Shown here piece after piece: positions 1 to 10,011 of a stretch of 64,000 nucleotides of DNA. The position numbers were made by a program, and so were the translations under genes. The notes under the pieces were generated by a model. It was not told the origin of the DNA. It was given only the letters and a program-made list of their open reading frames with translations, and did not search any database. The DNA is from Sphingomonas crocodyli (lineage in GTDB: Bacteria > Pseudomonadota > Alphaproteobacteria > Sphingomonadales > Sphingomonadaceae). Each line of letters opens with the position of its first letter. Positions within the stretch are counted from its first letter, which is position 1. The DNA lies in assembly GCF_004005865.1 (NCBI RefSeq), contig NZ_SACN01000001.1, positions 1,798,001 through 1,862,000 on the forward strand, in the 5' to 3' direction.

Positions 1-1328
1 CGGACCACGACATCCTCTCCATCGAGGGTCGCGGCGACCTGAACGAGGCCGCCGGTCGGGGAGAAGGAGATCGCATTGTCGACGAGGTTTTCGACCACGC
101 GCGTCAGCCGCGATCCATCGCCGAACACCACCGCGCTGCCGCGATGCGGGCGGGCGAAGGCGACGCGGACGTCCTCGTTCAACCCGCGCTGCTCGCGCGC
201 CTGCAACAACCCCTCGATCATCACGCCGAGGTCGATCGTCTCGAACCGCGCGCGCGCCAGTTCGGCATCGACGCGCGATGCTTCGGAAATGTCGGTGATC
301 AGGCGATCGAGCCGGCCGACATCGTCGCGGATCACATCGACCAGCTGCTCCTTGAGCGCGGGATCCTTGACCAGAGCGAGGCTGTCGACCGCGGAACGCA
401 GCGAGGCGAGCGGGTTCTTGAGTTCGTGGGTCACGTCCGCGGCGAAGGCTTCGGTCGCGTCGATGCGCTGGCGGATCGCAAGGCTCATGTCGCTGAGCGC
501 GCGGGCGAGTGTGCCGATCTCGTCACGGCGCGAGGGGAGGCGGGGCACCTGCACCTCACGCGCGCGGCCGAGCCGCACCCGATGCGCGGCGAGCGCGAGG
601 CGCCGCAGCGGGCGGACGATCGTGCGCGCCAGGAACAGCGACAGGAACACCGACATGCCGACCACGATCAGCAGGACGATGCCCAACCGCAGCCGCTCCG
701 CACGGACGATGCGGACGATGTCGCGCTGATTCTCGGTGGACAGCAGGATATGGTTCGATCGCGGCAGCCGCAGCGCGCCCACCACCACCGGGGTCCGATC
801 CGCCGCGCGGCGCACGTCGGTGAAGACCTGGCCGGAGCGCATCGATGCACGCACTTCGGGCCAGCTTGTCAGCCTGTCATGAACGGGCTCCTCGAAGAAA
901 CCCGGCCGATCGGCGCCGACGATCCGATCGATGAAGCGATCGAGGAAACGCGCGACGCGCTTTTCCCAATCCTCCTGCGATGGATCGCGCAACTGATAGG
1001 TGGGGGGCGATATCGTCCAGCTGTCGAACATGGGCGGCGCATTCGGCTTCGCCAGATCGTAGAGGCGCAGCCGCATGTCGGTCTGTTCGCCGAACTCGGC
1101 CAGCAGCTTCGCCTTGCTGTCGTCGGGCACCGCAGAGGCGCCGGCTGCGATCAGCGAAATCTGGGTCTGCGTTTCTGCGATGCGCGCATCGACCAGCTGG
1201 GCGCGGAAGCTGTCCAGATAGAAGAAGCCGCCCGCGAGCAAGGCGAGCGCGAAAATGTTCACGGCCAGGATGCGCGTGGTCAGCGACGTGCGCGCCGACC
1301 CCTGCAGCACGTCGTCCTTACTCTTCAC
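1..1328 (-). CDS. chvG: ChvG-type sensor histidine kinase, C-terminus cut by window edge
   Basis: The minus-strand frame is open from a GTG at 1328 to the left edge, giving about 442 residues. An N-terminal membrane segment (about residues 22-38) is followed by a long periplasmic stimulus-sensing region, a second membrane segment, a HAMP-like linker and a HisKA domain with the H-box [13 protein letters not shown]. The N-box core [11 protein letters not shown] lies near the edge; the G boxes fall outside. It should autophosphorylate on the H-box His and pass phosphate to the adjacent ChvI-type regulator, whose stop codon it overlaps. In Alphaproteobacteria ChvG/ChvI (ExoS/ChvI) responds to acid or envelope stress. 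The GTG start is inferred from the overlap; no ATG is better placed. Assignment to ChvG rests on architecture and pairing. Confidence 0.85.
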   Translation of the reverse strand, partial: MKSKDDVLQGSARTSLTTRILAVNIFALALLAGGFFYLDSFRAQLVDARIAETQTQISLIAAGASAVPDDSKAKLLAEFGEQTDMRLRLYDLAKPNAPPMFDSWTISPPTYQLRDPSQEDWEKRVARFLDRFIDRIVGADRPGFFEEPVHDRLTSWPEVRASMRSGQVFTDVRRAADRTPVVVGALRLPRSNHILLSTENQRDIVRIVRAERLRLGIVLLIVVGMSVFLSLFLARTIVRPLRRLALAAHRVRLGRAREVQVPRLPSRRDEIGTLARALSDMSLAIRQRIDATEAFAADVTHELKNPLASLRSAVDSLALVKDPALKEQLVDVIRDDVGRLDRLITDISEASRVDAELARARFETIDLGVMIEGLLQAREQRGLNEDVRVAFARPHRGSAVVFGDGSRLTRVVENLVDNAISFSPTGGLVQVAATLDGEDVVV

Positions 1329-2022
1329 CGAACCTGTAACCCACGCCGTAGAGCGTCTCGATCGCCTTGAATTCGTTATCGACCGCGCGGAACTTGCGCC
1401 GCAGCCGCTTGATGTGGCTGTCGATCGTGCGATCGTCGACATAGACATCGTCCTGATAGGCGGTGTCCATCAACTGATCGCGCGACTTCACGAAGCCGGG
1501 GCGCTGCGCCAGTGCCTCGAGGATCAGGAATTCGGTGACGGTCAGTGTCACTTCCTTGCCGTCCCAGCTCACCTTGTGGCGCGCCGGATCCATCTCCAGC
1601 CGTCCGCGCGTGATCCGTTCGGCGGGCGGCGCATCGGGCTCGGCGCTGTCGGCGCGCGCATCGGTGCGGCGCAGGATCGCGCGGATGCGGGCGACCAGCA
1701 GCCGGATCGAGAAGGGCTTGGTGATATAATCGTCCGCGCCCATTGCGAGGCCCAGCGCCTCGTCGAGCTCATCATCCTTTGACGTCAGGAAGATGGTGGG
1801 CACGTCGCTTTTCTCGCGCAGGCGGCGCAGCAATTCCATCCCGTCCATGCGCGGCATCTTGATGTCGAGCACCGCCAGATCGGGGGGATTGTCGAGCAAC
1901 GCCTTCAGTGCGGTGTCGCCGTCCGAATAGATCCGCACGACGAAACCTTCGGACTGGAGCGCGATCGAGACCGAGGTGAGAATGTTGCGATCGTCGTCGA
2001 CGAGCGCGATCGTTGCCGACAT
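1318..2022 (-). CDS. chvI: ChvI-type OmpR-family response regulator
   Basis: A 234-residue two-domain regulator. The receiver domain has the acidic pocket DDD at residues 9-11, phosphoacceptor D53 in VLDIKMP and K102 in TKPF. The C-terminal winged helix (about 130-232) has the OmpR-type recognition segment [17 protein letters not shown] and ends GVGYRFGEE. The start is the ATG at 2022 with a GAGGAGG ribosome site 12 bases upstream, rather than the longer reading frame beginning at 2052. It is co-transcribed with and overlaps the sensor kinase downstream. It is expected to bind DNA as a phosphorylated dimer and control envelope and exopolysaccharide genes, by analogy with ChvI/ExoR-ExoS systems; targets here are unknown. 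Confidence 0.88.
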   Translation of the reverse strand: MSATIALVDDDRNILTSVSIALQSEGFVVRIYSDGDTALKALLDNPPDLAVLDIKMPRMDGMELLRRLREKSDVPTIFLTSKDDELDEALGLAMGADDYITKPFSIRLLVARIRAILRRTDARADSAEPDAPPAERITRGRLEMDPARHKVSWDGKEVTLTVTEFLILEALAQRPGFVKSRDQLMDTAYQDDVYVDDRTIDSHIKRLRRKFRAVDNEFKAIETLYGVGYRFGEE

Positions 2023-2198
2023 GGGACCGTTTGGCCTCCTCGTAATTGACAACCGGGTTAGCGCAGCGACGCGCCGGGTTCAACCGGCGCGCAATCGAGC
2101 GCGCGATGAAGAATTTTCGACCTAAGGATGAGGCAAACCGAAAATTAACCTTCCATCGGTTACGCGAAGGACGAACCAAATCACTGTCAGTGGGTGCC

Positions 2199-3251
2199 AT
2201 GTTCCAGGGAAAGCCTCCCGTCGCCGAAAAGTCCGCCGCCTATCCGGGCGAGCGTCCTGTGGACCTGTTCGAGCGGATCGGCGGTTTTCTGCGCGCCAAC
2301 AAGCTCGATCCCACCCCGATCAACTATGATCTGGCGCACCAGTTCTTCTGTTCGGACGACCCCAATCTGGTCGCGGCGATCGACGGCGCGATCCGGCGCG
2401 ACGGTCTGCTGCGTCCCGAAGTCGCCGCCGAAATCTCGCAGGCCGCGTCGAACCAGATTTCGTCCGAACTGCTCGATCAGCTTTTGGGCCGCGCGCATAA
2501 GAATATGACGATGGCCGCCGGCCTCGTGACCCAATCGACCGCCGACGTGAAGGCTTATGGCAGCGCGCTGGCGAGCGGTGCGGGCACGATGACGAAGGGC
2601 GGCGTTCCGGCGCAGACCGCGCTGGGCCTGCTGGTCGAACTCACCCGCACGATGATCGGCAAGACGCAGGATGCCGAGGCGCAGCTCCGCTCGATGGGCG
2701 AGCAGATGGCTTCGTTGCGTGACGATCTGGCCGAAGCGCAGGCGACGGCGGAGAGCGATCCGTTGACCGGCCTCGCCAACCGCCGCGCCTTCCAGGCGAA
2801 GCTGCTCGAGGCGATCGAGCAGGCGGAGGCGGAGGGCTATCCACTGTCGGTCGCCTTCTGCGACATCGATCATTTCAAGAAGATCAACGACACGCACGGC
2901 CACGACACCGGCGATCGCATCCTGAAGATGTTCGCCGAAGCGCTGTCGGACGGCGTGGGCGAAGATACTCTGGTCGGCCGTTTCGGCGGTGAGGAATTCC
3001 TGGTCCTTTTCGACGGGATCATGGCGCGCCGCGCCGCGATGCGCGTCGATGAGGTGCGCGACGAACTGGGCAATCGCAGCCTGGTCAACCGCACCACCGG
3101 AGAGCCGATGGACGTCGTCACCTTCTCCGCCGGCGTCGCGCAGCTTCAGCCGGGCGAGGATAGCGACGCGCTGCTCAAGCGCGCGGATGAGGCGCTCTAC
3201 AAGGCGAAGAATGCCGGCCGTAACCGCGTATTGATCGCCGGCGACGACTGA
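2199..3251 (+). CDS. GGDEF-domain diguanylate cyclase
   Basis: A 350-residue soluble protein starting at the ATG at 2199; the frame is open upstream but that segment reads as leader. The N-terminal about 180 residues are helical without a recognised sensor domain and run into a coiled coil (about 155-185). The GGDEF domain covers about 187-345, with the active-site GGEEF at 263-267, the metal-binding CDIDHFKKIND segment and the GHDTGD motif, so it should convert two GTP to cyclic di-GMP. The allosteric I-site RxxD is replaced by GEDT (residues 254-257), so normal product inhibition at that site is not expected. No membrane segment is seen. It lies divergent from chvI and just upstream of guaB. 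Confidence 0.88.
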   Translation: MFQGKPPVAEKSAAYPGERPVDLFERIGGFLRANKLDPTPINYDLAHQFFCSDDPNLVAAIDGAIRRDGLLRPEVAAEISQAASNQISSELLDQLLGRAHKNMTMAAGLVTQSTADVKAYGSALASGAGTMTKGGVPAQTALGLLVELTRTMIGKTQDAEAQLRSMGEQMASLRDDLAEAQATAESDPLTGLANRRAFQAKLLEAIEQAEAEGYPLSVAFCDIDHFKKINDTHGHDTGDRILKMFAEALSDGVGEDTLVGRFGGEEFLVLFDGIMARRAAMRVDEVRDELGNRSLVNRTTGEPMDVVTFSAGVAQLQPGEDSDALLKRADEALYKAKNAGRNRVLIAGDD

Positions 3252-4790
<1,539 letters not shown>

Positions 4791-4801
4791 CCGACATAAC
4801 G

Positions 4802-4944
4802 CCCCTCCCTTCAAGGGAGGGGTATGGGGGTGGGTGGCGCAGCCGAGGGCTCGAAGCCCGAAGGCGGAGCTTTACGGGACGAGCGAGGATGCTCGCGACT
4901 TCGTCGCTCGCACCCACCCCCGGCCCCTCCCTGATAGGGAGGGG
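4802..4944. repeat. intergenic compound inverted repeat
   Basis: It fills most of the guaB-RsmB gap. It contains two short perfect hairpins of the CCCCTCCC...GGGAGGGG type (4802-4822 and 4924-4944) and an outer stem GGGGGTGGGTG (4826-4836) pairing with the complementary C-rich tract at 4909-4921. This is a REP/MITE-like architecture as found at several other gaps in this window. It could also act as a terminator for guaB. Confidence 0.7.
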
Positions 4945-4955
4945 AGTTTGCTGGC

Positions 4956-6137
4956 ATGACACCTCAAGCCCGCGCCCAGGCGGCGATCGACCTGCTTGAC
5001 GAGATCGTCGCTTCCGCGCGGGACGCGGGGGCGGCTGCCGACACGCTGATCGCGCGCTATTTCAAGACGCGGCGCTACGCCGGGTCGAAGGATCGGCGCG
5101 CGGTGCGCGACCTCGTCTATCGCGCGATCCGGCGCGCGGGCGAGCGGCCGGCGAACGGGCGCGCGGCGCTGGTCGGGCTGGCGCGCGAGGATGCGTCGCT
5201 GGCGGCCTTGTTCGATGGCTCGCTGCATTGCCCGGCGCCGATCGCACCCGACGAAGCGGGATCGCCCGCATCGGCGCTCCCCGCATGGCTCGCCGAAAAG
5301 GTCGCGCCGATCCTGGGCGAAAGCGGACTGGCGGCCCTGCTCGAACGCGCTTCGCTCGATCTGCGGGTCAACACGATGCGGACCGATCGCGATGCGATGC
5401 TGGCCGCGCTGCCTGAGGCGAAGGCCACCGCGCACTCCCCGATCGGCCTGCGCCTGCCCGAAGGCACCAAGGTCGAGGCTTCGCCCGAATGGGCGCAGGG
5501 GCTGATCGAGATACAGGATGAGGGCAGCCAGCTCATCTCGCTCGCCACCCGAGCCGCTGCGGGCATGACCGTGCTCGATCTGTGCGCGGGCGCGGGCGGC
5601 AAGACGCTCGCGCTCGCCGCGATGATGGGAGGCGGCGGTCGCCTGATCGCGGCCGACACCGATCGTTCGCGGCTTGCCCGTCTCGCGCCGCGCGCCGAAC
5701 GGGCGGGCGTAACGGGCATCGAGAACCGCCTGTTGAACCCGAACCGGGAGGGGGATGCGATTGCCGATCTGATGGGCGGCTGCGATGTCGTCCTGGTCGA
5801 TGCGCCCTGTTCGGGCACCGGCACCTGGCGACGCAATCCGGAGGCGCGCTGGCGGCTCACCCCCGATCGGCTGGCGCGGCTCACCGCGATCCAGTCGCGC
5901 CTGCTCGATCTGGCCTTCACGTTGGTAAAGCCGGGCGGTGCGCTCGTCTATGCGGTCTGCTCGGTCCTCGATGAGGAAGGGGCGGGGCAGGCGCAGGCGT
6001 TCGTCGATCGGACGGCCGGAGTCCAAGCCGACAAGGATTTGTTCACCACAGGCGCGTATCGTGGCCCTGGAAAGCTGTTGACCCCGGAAAAGGACGGAAC
6101 CGACGGCTTTTTCGTCGCAAGGCTAATCAAGGCATGA
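4956..6137 (+). CDS. RsmB/NOP2-family RNA (cytosine-C5) methyltransferase
   Basis: A 393-residue SAM-dependent enzyme. An N-terminal NusB-like helical region (about 1-80, with [16 protein letters not shown]) precedes the Rossmann methyltransferase domain. The SAM loop is [15 protein letters not shown]. The two family cysteines appear in [18 protein letters not shown] (motif IV) and [11 protein letters not shown] (motif VI), consistent with the covalent m5C mechanism. The likely target is 16S rRNA, as for RsmB, but sphingomonads carry more than one family member, so the exact base is not assigned. Its stop overlaps the open frame of the next gene by a few bases. Confidence 0.88.
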   Translation: MTPQARAQAAIDLLDEIVASARDAGAAADTLIARYFKTRRYAGSKDRRAVRDLVYRAIRRAGERPANGRAALVGLAREDASLAALFDGSLHCPAPIAPDEAGSPASALPAWLAEKVAPILGESGLAALLERASLDLRVNTMRTDRDAMLAALPEAKATAHSPIGLRLPEGTKVEASPEWAQGLIEIQDEGSQLISLATRAAAGMTVLDLCAGAGGKTLALAAMMGGGGRLIAADTDRSRLARLAPRAERAGVTGIENRLLNPNREGDAIADLMGGCDVVLVDAPCSGTGTWRRNPEARWRLTPDRLARLTAIQSRLLDLAFTLVKPGGALVYAVCSVLDEEGAGQAQAFVDRTAGVQADKDLFTTGAYRGPGKLLTPEKDGTDGFFVARLIKA

Positions 6138-6172
6138 TAGCCTCGCGCCGTGCTTATCTGTTGGAGATGTTG

Positions 6173-6697
6173 ATGCGTTTCTCGCCGCCGGCCATCGCCC
6201 TCTCGCTTGTGCTCGCCACCGTCTCCAGCACCGTTGTCGCGCAAAAGGCCGATGATCAGATCAACCCCAAGTCGCTCGCGCTGCTCGCCGAAGGCCAGTC
6301 GCAGCTGAAGGCGGGCAACTTCGCCGCCGCGAACGACACGCTGGAAACCGCGCTCGCGATCGATCCGCGCAACCGCGCCGCCTTCGTCGCGCTCGGCCGC
6401 GTCGCGCAGGCGCAGCAGCTGCCGGGCAAGGCGATCCGCATGTATTTCGAGGCGCTGTCGATCGAACCGAACGACGTCAACGCGCTGGGCGCGCAGGGCG
6501 AAGCGATGGTTCAGCGCGGCGCGATGGAGCGTGCGCGCGCCAATCTCGCCCGCGTCCGCACCCTTTGCAAGGCCGAATGCGCCCCCGCGACCCAGCTTGC
6601 CGCCGCGATCGCCAAGGGCCCGCCGCCCGCCGTCGTCGCTGCGCAGACCGCGACCAAGGTTCCGCCGAAGGGCGAAGAGACCAGCAAGGCGAACTGA
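6173..6697 (+). CDS. exported tetratricopeptide-repeat protein
   Basis: 174 residues from the ATG at 6173, chosen because GGAG lies 6 bases upstream and translation begins directly with a signal peptide ([24 protein letters not shown], split here as a 20-residue core plus VVAQ). The frame is open back to 6134, where an ATGA would overlap the upstream methyltransferase gene. Two or three TPR-like helical pairs cover about residues 32-125 ([21 protein letters not shown], given in part, and [13 protein letters not shown]). The tail is Pro/Ala/Lys-rich. A periplasmic protein-protein scaffold is the likely role; no enzymatic motif is visible. Confidence 0.75.
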   Translation: MRFSPPAIALSLVLATVSSTVVAQKADDQINPKSLALLAEGQSQLKAGNFAAANDTLETALAIDPRNRAAFVALGRVAQAQQLPGKAIRMYFEALSIEPNDVNALGAQGEAMVQRGAMERARANLARVRTLCKAECAPATQLAAAIAKGPPPAVVAAQTATKVPPKGEETSKAN

Positions 6698-6711
6698 TCG
6701 GGGCGACCTGA

Positions 6712-6735
6712 AAAAGTTTCCTATAGGAAACTTTT
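6712..6735. terminator. AT-rich perfect palindrome between convergent genes
   Basis: A 24-base perfect palindrome, AAAAGTTTCC-TATA-GGAAACTTTT, sits between the convergent TPR and rsmA stops and would end in T-tracts in both directions. A bidirectional terminator is the simplest reading; its low GC stands out. Confidence 0.55.
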
Positions 6736-6738
6736 GGA

Positions 6739-7575
6739 TCAGCGGCCCAGCACCCGCGCCAATTCGATAAATTCCTCGACGCTGACCGTCTCGGCGCGGC
6801 GCTCCGCCGCGATGCCGGCGCTTGCCAGCGCGTCGACTGCACCCGGTACGCCTTTCAGACTCTGGCGCAGCATCTTGCGGCGTTGGCCGAAGGCGGCGGC
6901 GGTCAGGGCTTCGATCGTGCCGATCGATACGCCTTCGGGCTGCGCGGCGGGCACGACATGGATCACCGCTGACATCACCTTGGGCGGCGGCACGAAGGCG
7001 GAGCGGTGGACCGGCATCGCGATCGTCGCGGTCGCGCGCCACTGGGCGAGGACGGAGAGGCGGCCATAAGCGTCGGTGCCCGGCTTCGCGACGATCCGAT
7101 CGGCCACTTCGCGCTGAAACATCAGCGTGAGCGATTTCCACCACGGCGCCCATTCGGTCAGCGTCATCCAGCGGACGAACAAAGCGGTGCCGACATTATA
7201 GGGCAGGTTGGACGCGATATGGGCGCCGTCGCCCGTCTCGACACGCTCGTCGATCTTCATCGCGTCGCCCGAAATCACACGCAGCCGACCGCCTGACGCC
7301 TCGTTGAGTTCGGCGAGCGCATCGAGGCAGCGGCGATCGCGTTCGACCGCGACGACATTCGCGCCGGCCTCGAGCAGCGCGCGCGTCAGCCCGCCGGGGC
7401 CGGGGCCGACCTCATAGACCGTCGCGCCGTCCAGATCGCCCGGCACGCGCGCGATCCGATCGAGCAGCTGGCTGTCGAGCAGGAAGTTCTGGCCCAGCGC
7501 CTTGTCGGCGGAGAGGCCGTGCCGCGCGATCACCTCACGCAGCGGCGGCAGGCCGGGGATTGCCTTGGGTTTCAC
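6739..7575 (-). CDS. rsmA: 16S rRNA dimethyladenosine transferase (RsmA/KsgA)
   Basis: 278 residues. It dimethylates two adjacent adenosines in the 3'-terminal helix of 16S rRNA during small-subunit assembly. The family signature LGQNFLLD at about 27-34 precedes the SAM motif VYEVGPGPGGLTRALLE; the acidic VERD motif and the catalytic SNLPYNVGT are present. The C-terminal helical domain with RRKMLRQSLK completes the usual length. The start is a GTG that overlaps the pdxA stop (GTGA), indicating translational coupling in lptD-surA-pdxA-rsmA, a gene order conserved across Proteobacteria. Confidence 0.96.
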   Translation of the reverse strand: MKPKAIPGLPPLREVIARHGLSADKALGQNFLLDSQLLDRIARVPGDLDGATVYEVGPGPGGLTRALLEAGANVVAVERDRRCLDALAELNEASGGRLRVISGDAMKIDERVETGDGAHIASNLPYNVGTALFVRWMTLTEWAPWWKSLTLMFQREVADRIVAKPGTDAYGRLSVLAQWRATATIAMPVHRSAFVPPPKVMSAVIHVVPAAQPEGVSIGTIEALTAAAFGQRRKMLRQSLKGVPGAVDALASAGIAAERRAETVSVEEFIELARVLGR

Positions 7576-8567
7576 GCGGTCTGCAGACGGTTCCGCGCCG
7601 CTTCGGCCGCCAGCGCGATCGCGGCGATCATGGCGCCGGGATGCGCCATATCCTTGCCGGCGATGTTGAACGCGGTGCCATGATCGGGCGCGGTGCGGAC
7701 GATCGGCAGGCCCAGCGTCATGTTCACGCCCTCGTCGAAATGCAGCGCCTTGACCGGGATCAGCGCCTGATCGTGATAGAGGCAGAGCGCGCAGTCATAT
7801 TGTGCGCGGGCACGGGCATGGAACATCGTGTCGGCGGGCAGGGGGCCGACGATGTCGATGCCTTCACCCTGCAATATCTCGACCGCCGGAGCGATCAGGT
7901 CGATCTCCTCGCTGCCCAGCGCGCCGCTTTCGCCCGCATGCGGGTTGATCCCGGCAATGGCGAGGCGCGGGCGCTCGATCCCGAAATTGCGGGCCAGGCC
8001 GCGTTCGGTGGCGCGCGCCTTGGCGCAGATCAGCTCGATCGAGAGCGCGTCGAACACGTCGCGCAGGGCGATGTGGGTGGTGATCGGCACGACCCGCAGC
8101 GTCGGGCCGGCCAGCATCATCACCGCATTGCTCGACGCGATGCCGCAGCGTTCGGCGACGAACTCGGTCTGCCCGGCATGGGTGAAGCCGATCGCGTAAA
8201 GCTGCGCCTTGGAGACGGGGGCGGTGACGAGGCCGCCGACCATCGTCGATCGCGCCAGCCCGGCGGCCAGCTCCAGCGAGTCCAGCGCGCAGCGGGCGCC
8301 CGCCAGATCGGGCTGGCCGGGCACGATCTCCCCGGTGTCGTGGATCTGGATGATCGGCAGCGCCTCACCGAAGACGGACGCGGCCTCGTCGGGCGAGCCG
8401 ATCCGCTTGATCGGCCCGCGCCACACGCGCTCGACCGACCGGCAATCGCCCACCGCGAAGAAGGGCGCCAGATCGTGGGCGTTGCGCACCGTCCACGCCT
8501 TGGCGACGATTTCGGGGCCGATGCCCGCCGGATCGCCCAGCGCGATGGCGAGCGGTGCGATGGTCAT
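7572..8567 (-). CDS. pdxA: 4-hydroxythreonine-4-phosphate dehydrogenase
   Basis: A 331-residue PdxA enzyme of the DXP-dependent pyridoxal-phosphate pathway. It oxidises 4-phosphohydroxy-L-threonine, and the product condenses with DXP through PdxJ. Visible signatures are the N-terminal ALGDPAGIGPEI, TAPVSKAQL, the metal-binding His residues (GQTEFVAERCG region, ITTHIALRDV, YHDQALIPVK) and GINPHAGESG near the C-terminal third. The start is an ATG 19 bases after the surA stop. It is in the lptD-surA-pdxA-rsmA operon. Confidence 0.96.
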   Translation of the reverse strand: MTIAPLAIALGDPAGIGPEIVAKAWTVRNAHDLAPFFAVGDCRSVERVWRGPIKRIGSPDEAASVFGEALPIIQIHDTGEIVPGQPDLAGARCALDSLELAAGLARSTMVGGLVTAPVSKAQLYAIGFTHAGQTEFVAERCGIASSNAVMMLAGPTLRVVPITTHIALRDVFDALSIELICAKARATERGLARNFGIERPRLAIAGINPHAGESGALGSEEIDLIAPAVEILQGEGIDIVGPLPADTMFHARARAQYDCALCLYHDQALIPVKALHFDEGVNMTLGLPIVRTAPDHGTAFNIAGKDMAHPGAMIAAIALAAEAARNRLQTA

Positions 8568-8586
8568 GCCCGCCCGGCTACCTGTG

Positions 8587-9945
8587 TCATCGATATTCGA
8601 TCACGGCGTCGCGCCGCAGATCGCGCAGATAGCGGCGCGCGCGACGGTTCACGCGATCTTCCTCGATCTGCGAATAGATCTGTTCGAACGAGGGATCGGA
8701 CGAGCTTTGCGGATCGTCGCGGCCGCACAGGACAAGCGCGCGGACGCCTTCGGCCAGCGAACCGAACGGGCGTGAAGCCTGGCCGATCTGCAGTTCGAGC
8801 ATCATGTCCTGCAGCACCGGCGGCAGATCGCGGATCTTGACCTGATCATTGTCGACCACGTCGGCGCCGACCGTCTTGGCGACTTCGGCTACCTTGCCGC
8901 AGCCCTGGATCGTCTGGACGGCGTTGGCGAAGGCTTCCACCTTCGGCGCGGCGGTCGCCTGGGTCGATCCGGCGGGGAAGGTGATCGTCAGCTGCTTGAG
9001 CGCGAGGACCGCATCGCGCGGATCGGCGGTCAGCACCTGGCGCTTGTCGATCAGCGCGATGATCGAATAGCCGCCCGGCACCGCGATCGGCGGGCTGAGC
9101 ATGCCGTTACCCATCTGCGCGGCCGCGGTGGCGAGCTGTTCGGGCAACTGTTCGCCGCGCACCCAGCCCAGATCGCCGCCGACCGCGGCGGTCGATGCTT
9201 CGGAGAACTGGCGCGCATAGGCCTGGAACGAGCCGCCCTTGCGGATCTGATCGATGATCCGTTCGGCATTGGCCTGCGTCGCGGGCATCGCCTCAGGCGT
9301 CGAGGACAGGAAGATTTCGCCGATATGATATTCGGTCGCGCCCTTCGAAGCGTTGAGGCGCGCGATGATCGCGTTCACCTCTTCCTCGCTGACGTTCACG
9401 AACGGCTCGACGCGGCGGCTCAGCACGCGGCGCCACGCGATTTCACCCTGGATCTGGCGGCGGAGCGATTCCGCGGACGAGCCTTGCGACTTCAGATAGG
9501 CTGCAAACTCGGTCGGATTGCGGCGGACATTGGCGGCGACGCGGGCCATCGTCTGGTTGATCTCGGCAGCGGGCACCTCGATCTTCTGCGCGGCGGCTTC
9601 CTGAATCTCGAGCGTTTCGTCGATCAGGTTGCGAAGCACCTGCAGGCGCAGCCGTTCCTTTTCCTCTTCGGGAACCTTCTCATCACCGCCATTGGCCGCG
9701 AGGACGAGCGCGAGGCGCTGATCGACGTCGGTGGCGGTGATGATCGTGCCGTTCACGATCGCGGTCGCCTTGCGGATGTTGGGATCGCGGCTGCCGAAGA
9801 CGGCGATATCCTTGGGGAGATCGAGGCCGCTATTGTCCGGCTCCTCCACCGTCTGGGCGACCAGCGGGGCGGCAACGGCCAGAACGGCGCCGAGCGCGGC
9901 AACCGGCAACAGGCGCGACTTGAACTTCGAAGACAGATTAATCAC
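8587..9945 (-). CDS. surA: SurA-type periplasmic peptidyl-prolyl isomerase/chaperone
   Basis: 452 residues from a GTG at 9945 with an AGGA site upstream; a TTG at 9972 in the same frame is the alternative. A signal peptide (LLPVAALGAVLAVAAPLVAQ) directs it to the periplasm. The N-terminal SurA domain includes IVNGTIITATDVDQRL and helices to about residue 200. One clear parvulin PPIase domain follows (IGEIFLSST, GGDLGWVRGEQLPEQLA), with a second degenerate one toward the C-terminus. It escorts outer-membrane proteins to the Bam complex. The LptD gene just upstream is a classic SurA client. Confidence 0.92.
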   Translation of the reverse strand: MINLSSKFKSRLLPVAALGAVLAVAAPLVAQTVEEPDNSGLDLPKDIAVFGSRDPNIRKATAIVNGTIITATDVDQRLALVLAANGGDEKVPEEEKERLRLQVLRNLIDETLEIQEAAAQKIEVPAAEINQTMARVAANVRRNPTEFAAYLKSQGSSAESLRRQIQGEIAWRRVLSRRVEPFVNVSEEEVNAIIARLNASKGATEYHIGEIFLSSTPEAMPATQANAERIIDQIRKGGSFQAYARQFSEASTAAVGGDLGWVRGEQLPEQLATAAAQMGNGMLSPPIAVPGGYSIIALIDKRQVLTADPRDAVLALKQLTITFPAGSTQATAAPKVEAFANAVQTIQGCGKVAEVAKTVGADVVDNDQVKIRDLPPVLQDMMLELQIGQASRPFGSLAEGVRALVLCGRDDPQSSSDPSFEQIYSQIEEDRVNRRARRYLRDLRRDAVIEYR

Positions 9946-10011
9946 GCTAGGTAGGATCCTCGTTCCCCACAAAGTCGACCCGCCCCTAAAGGGGCCCGAC
10001 TGAACGCACGC

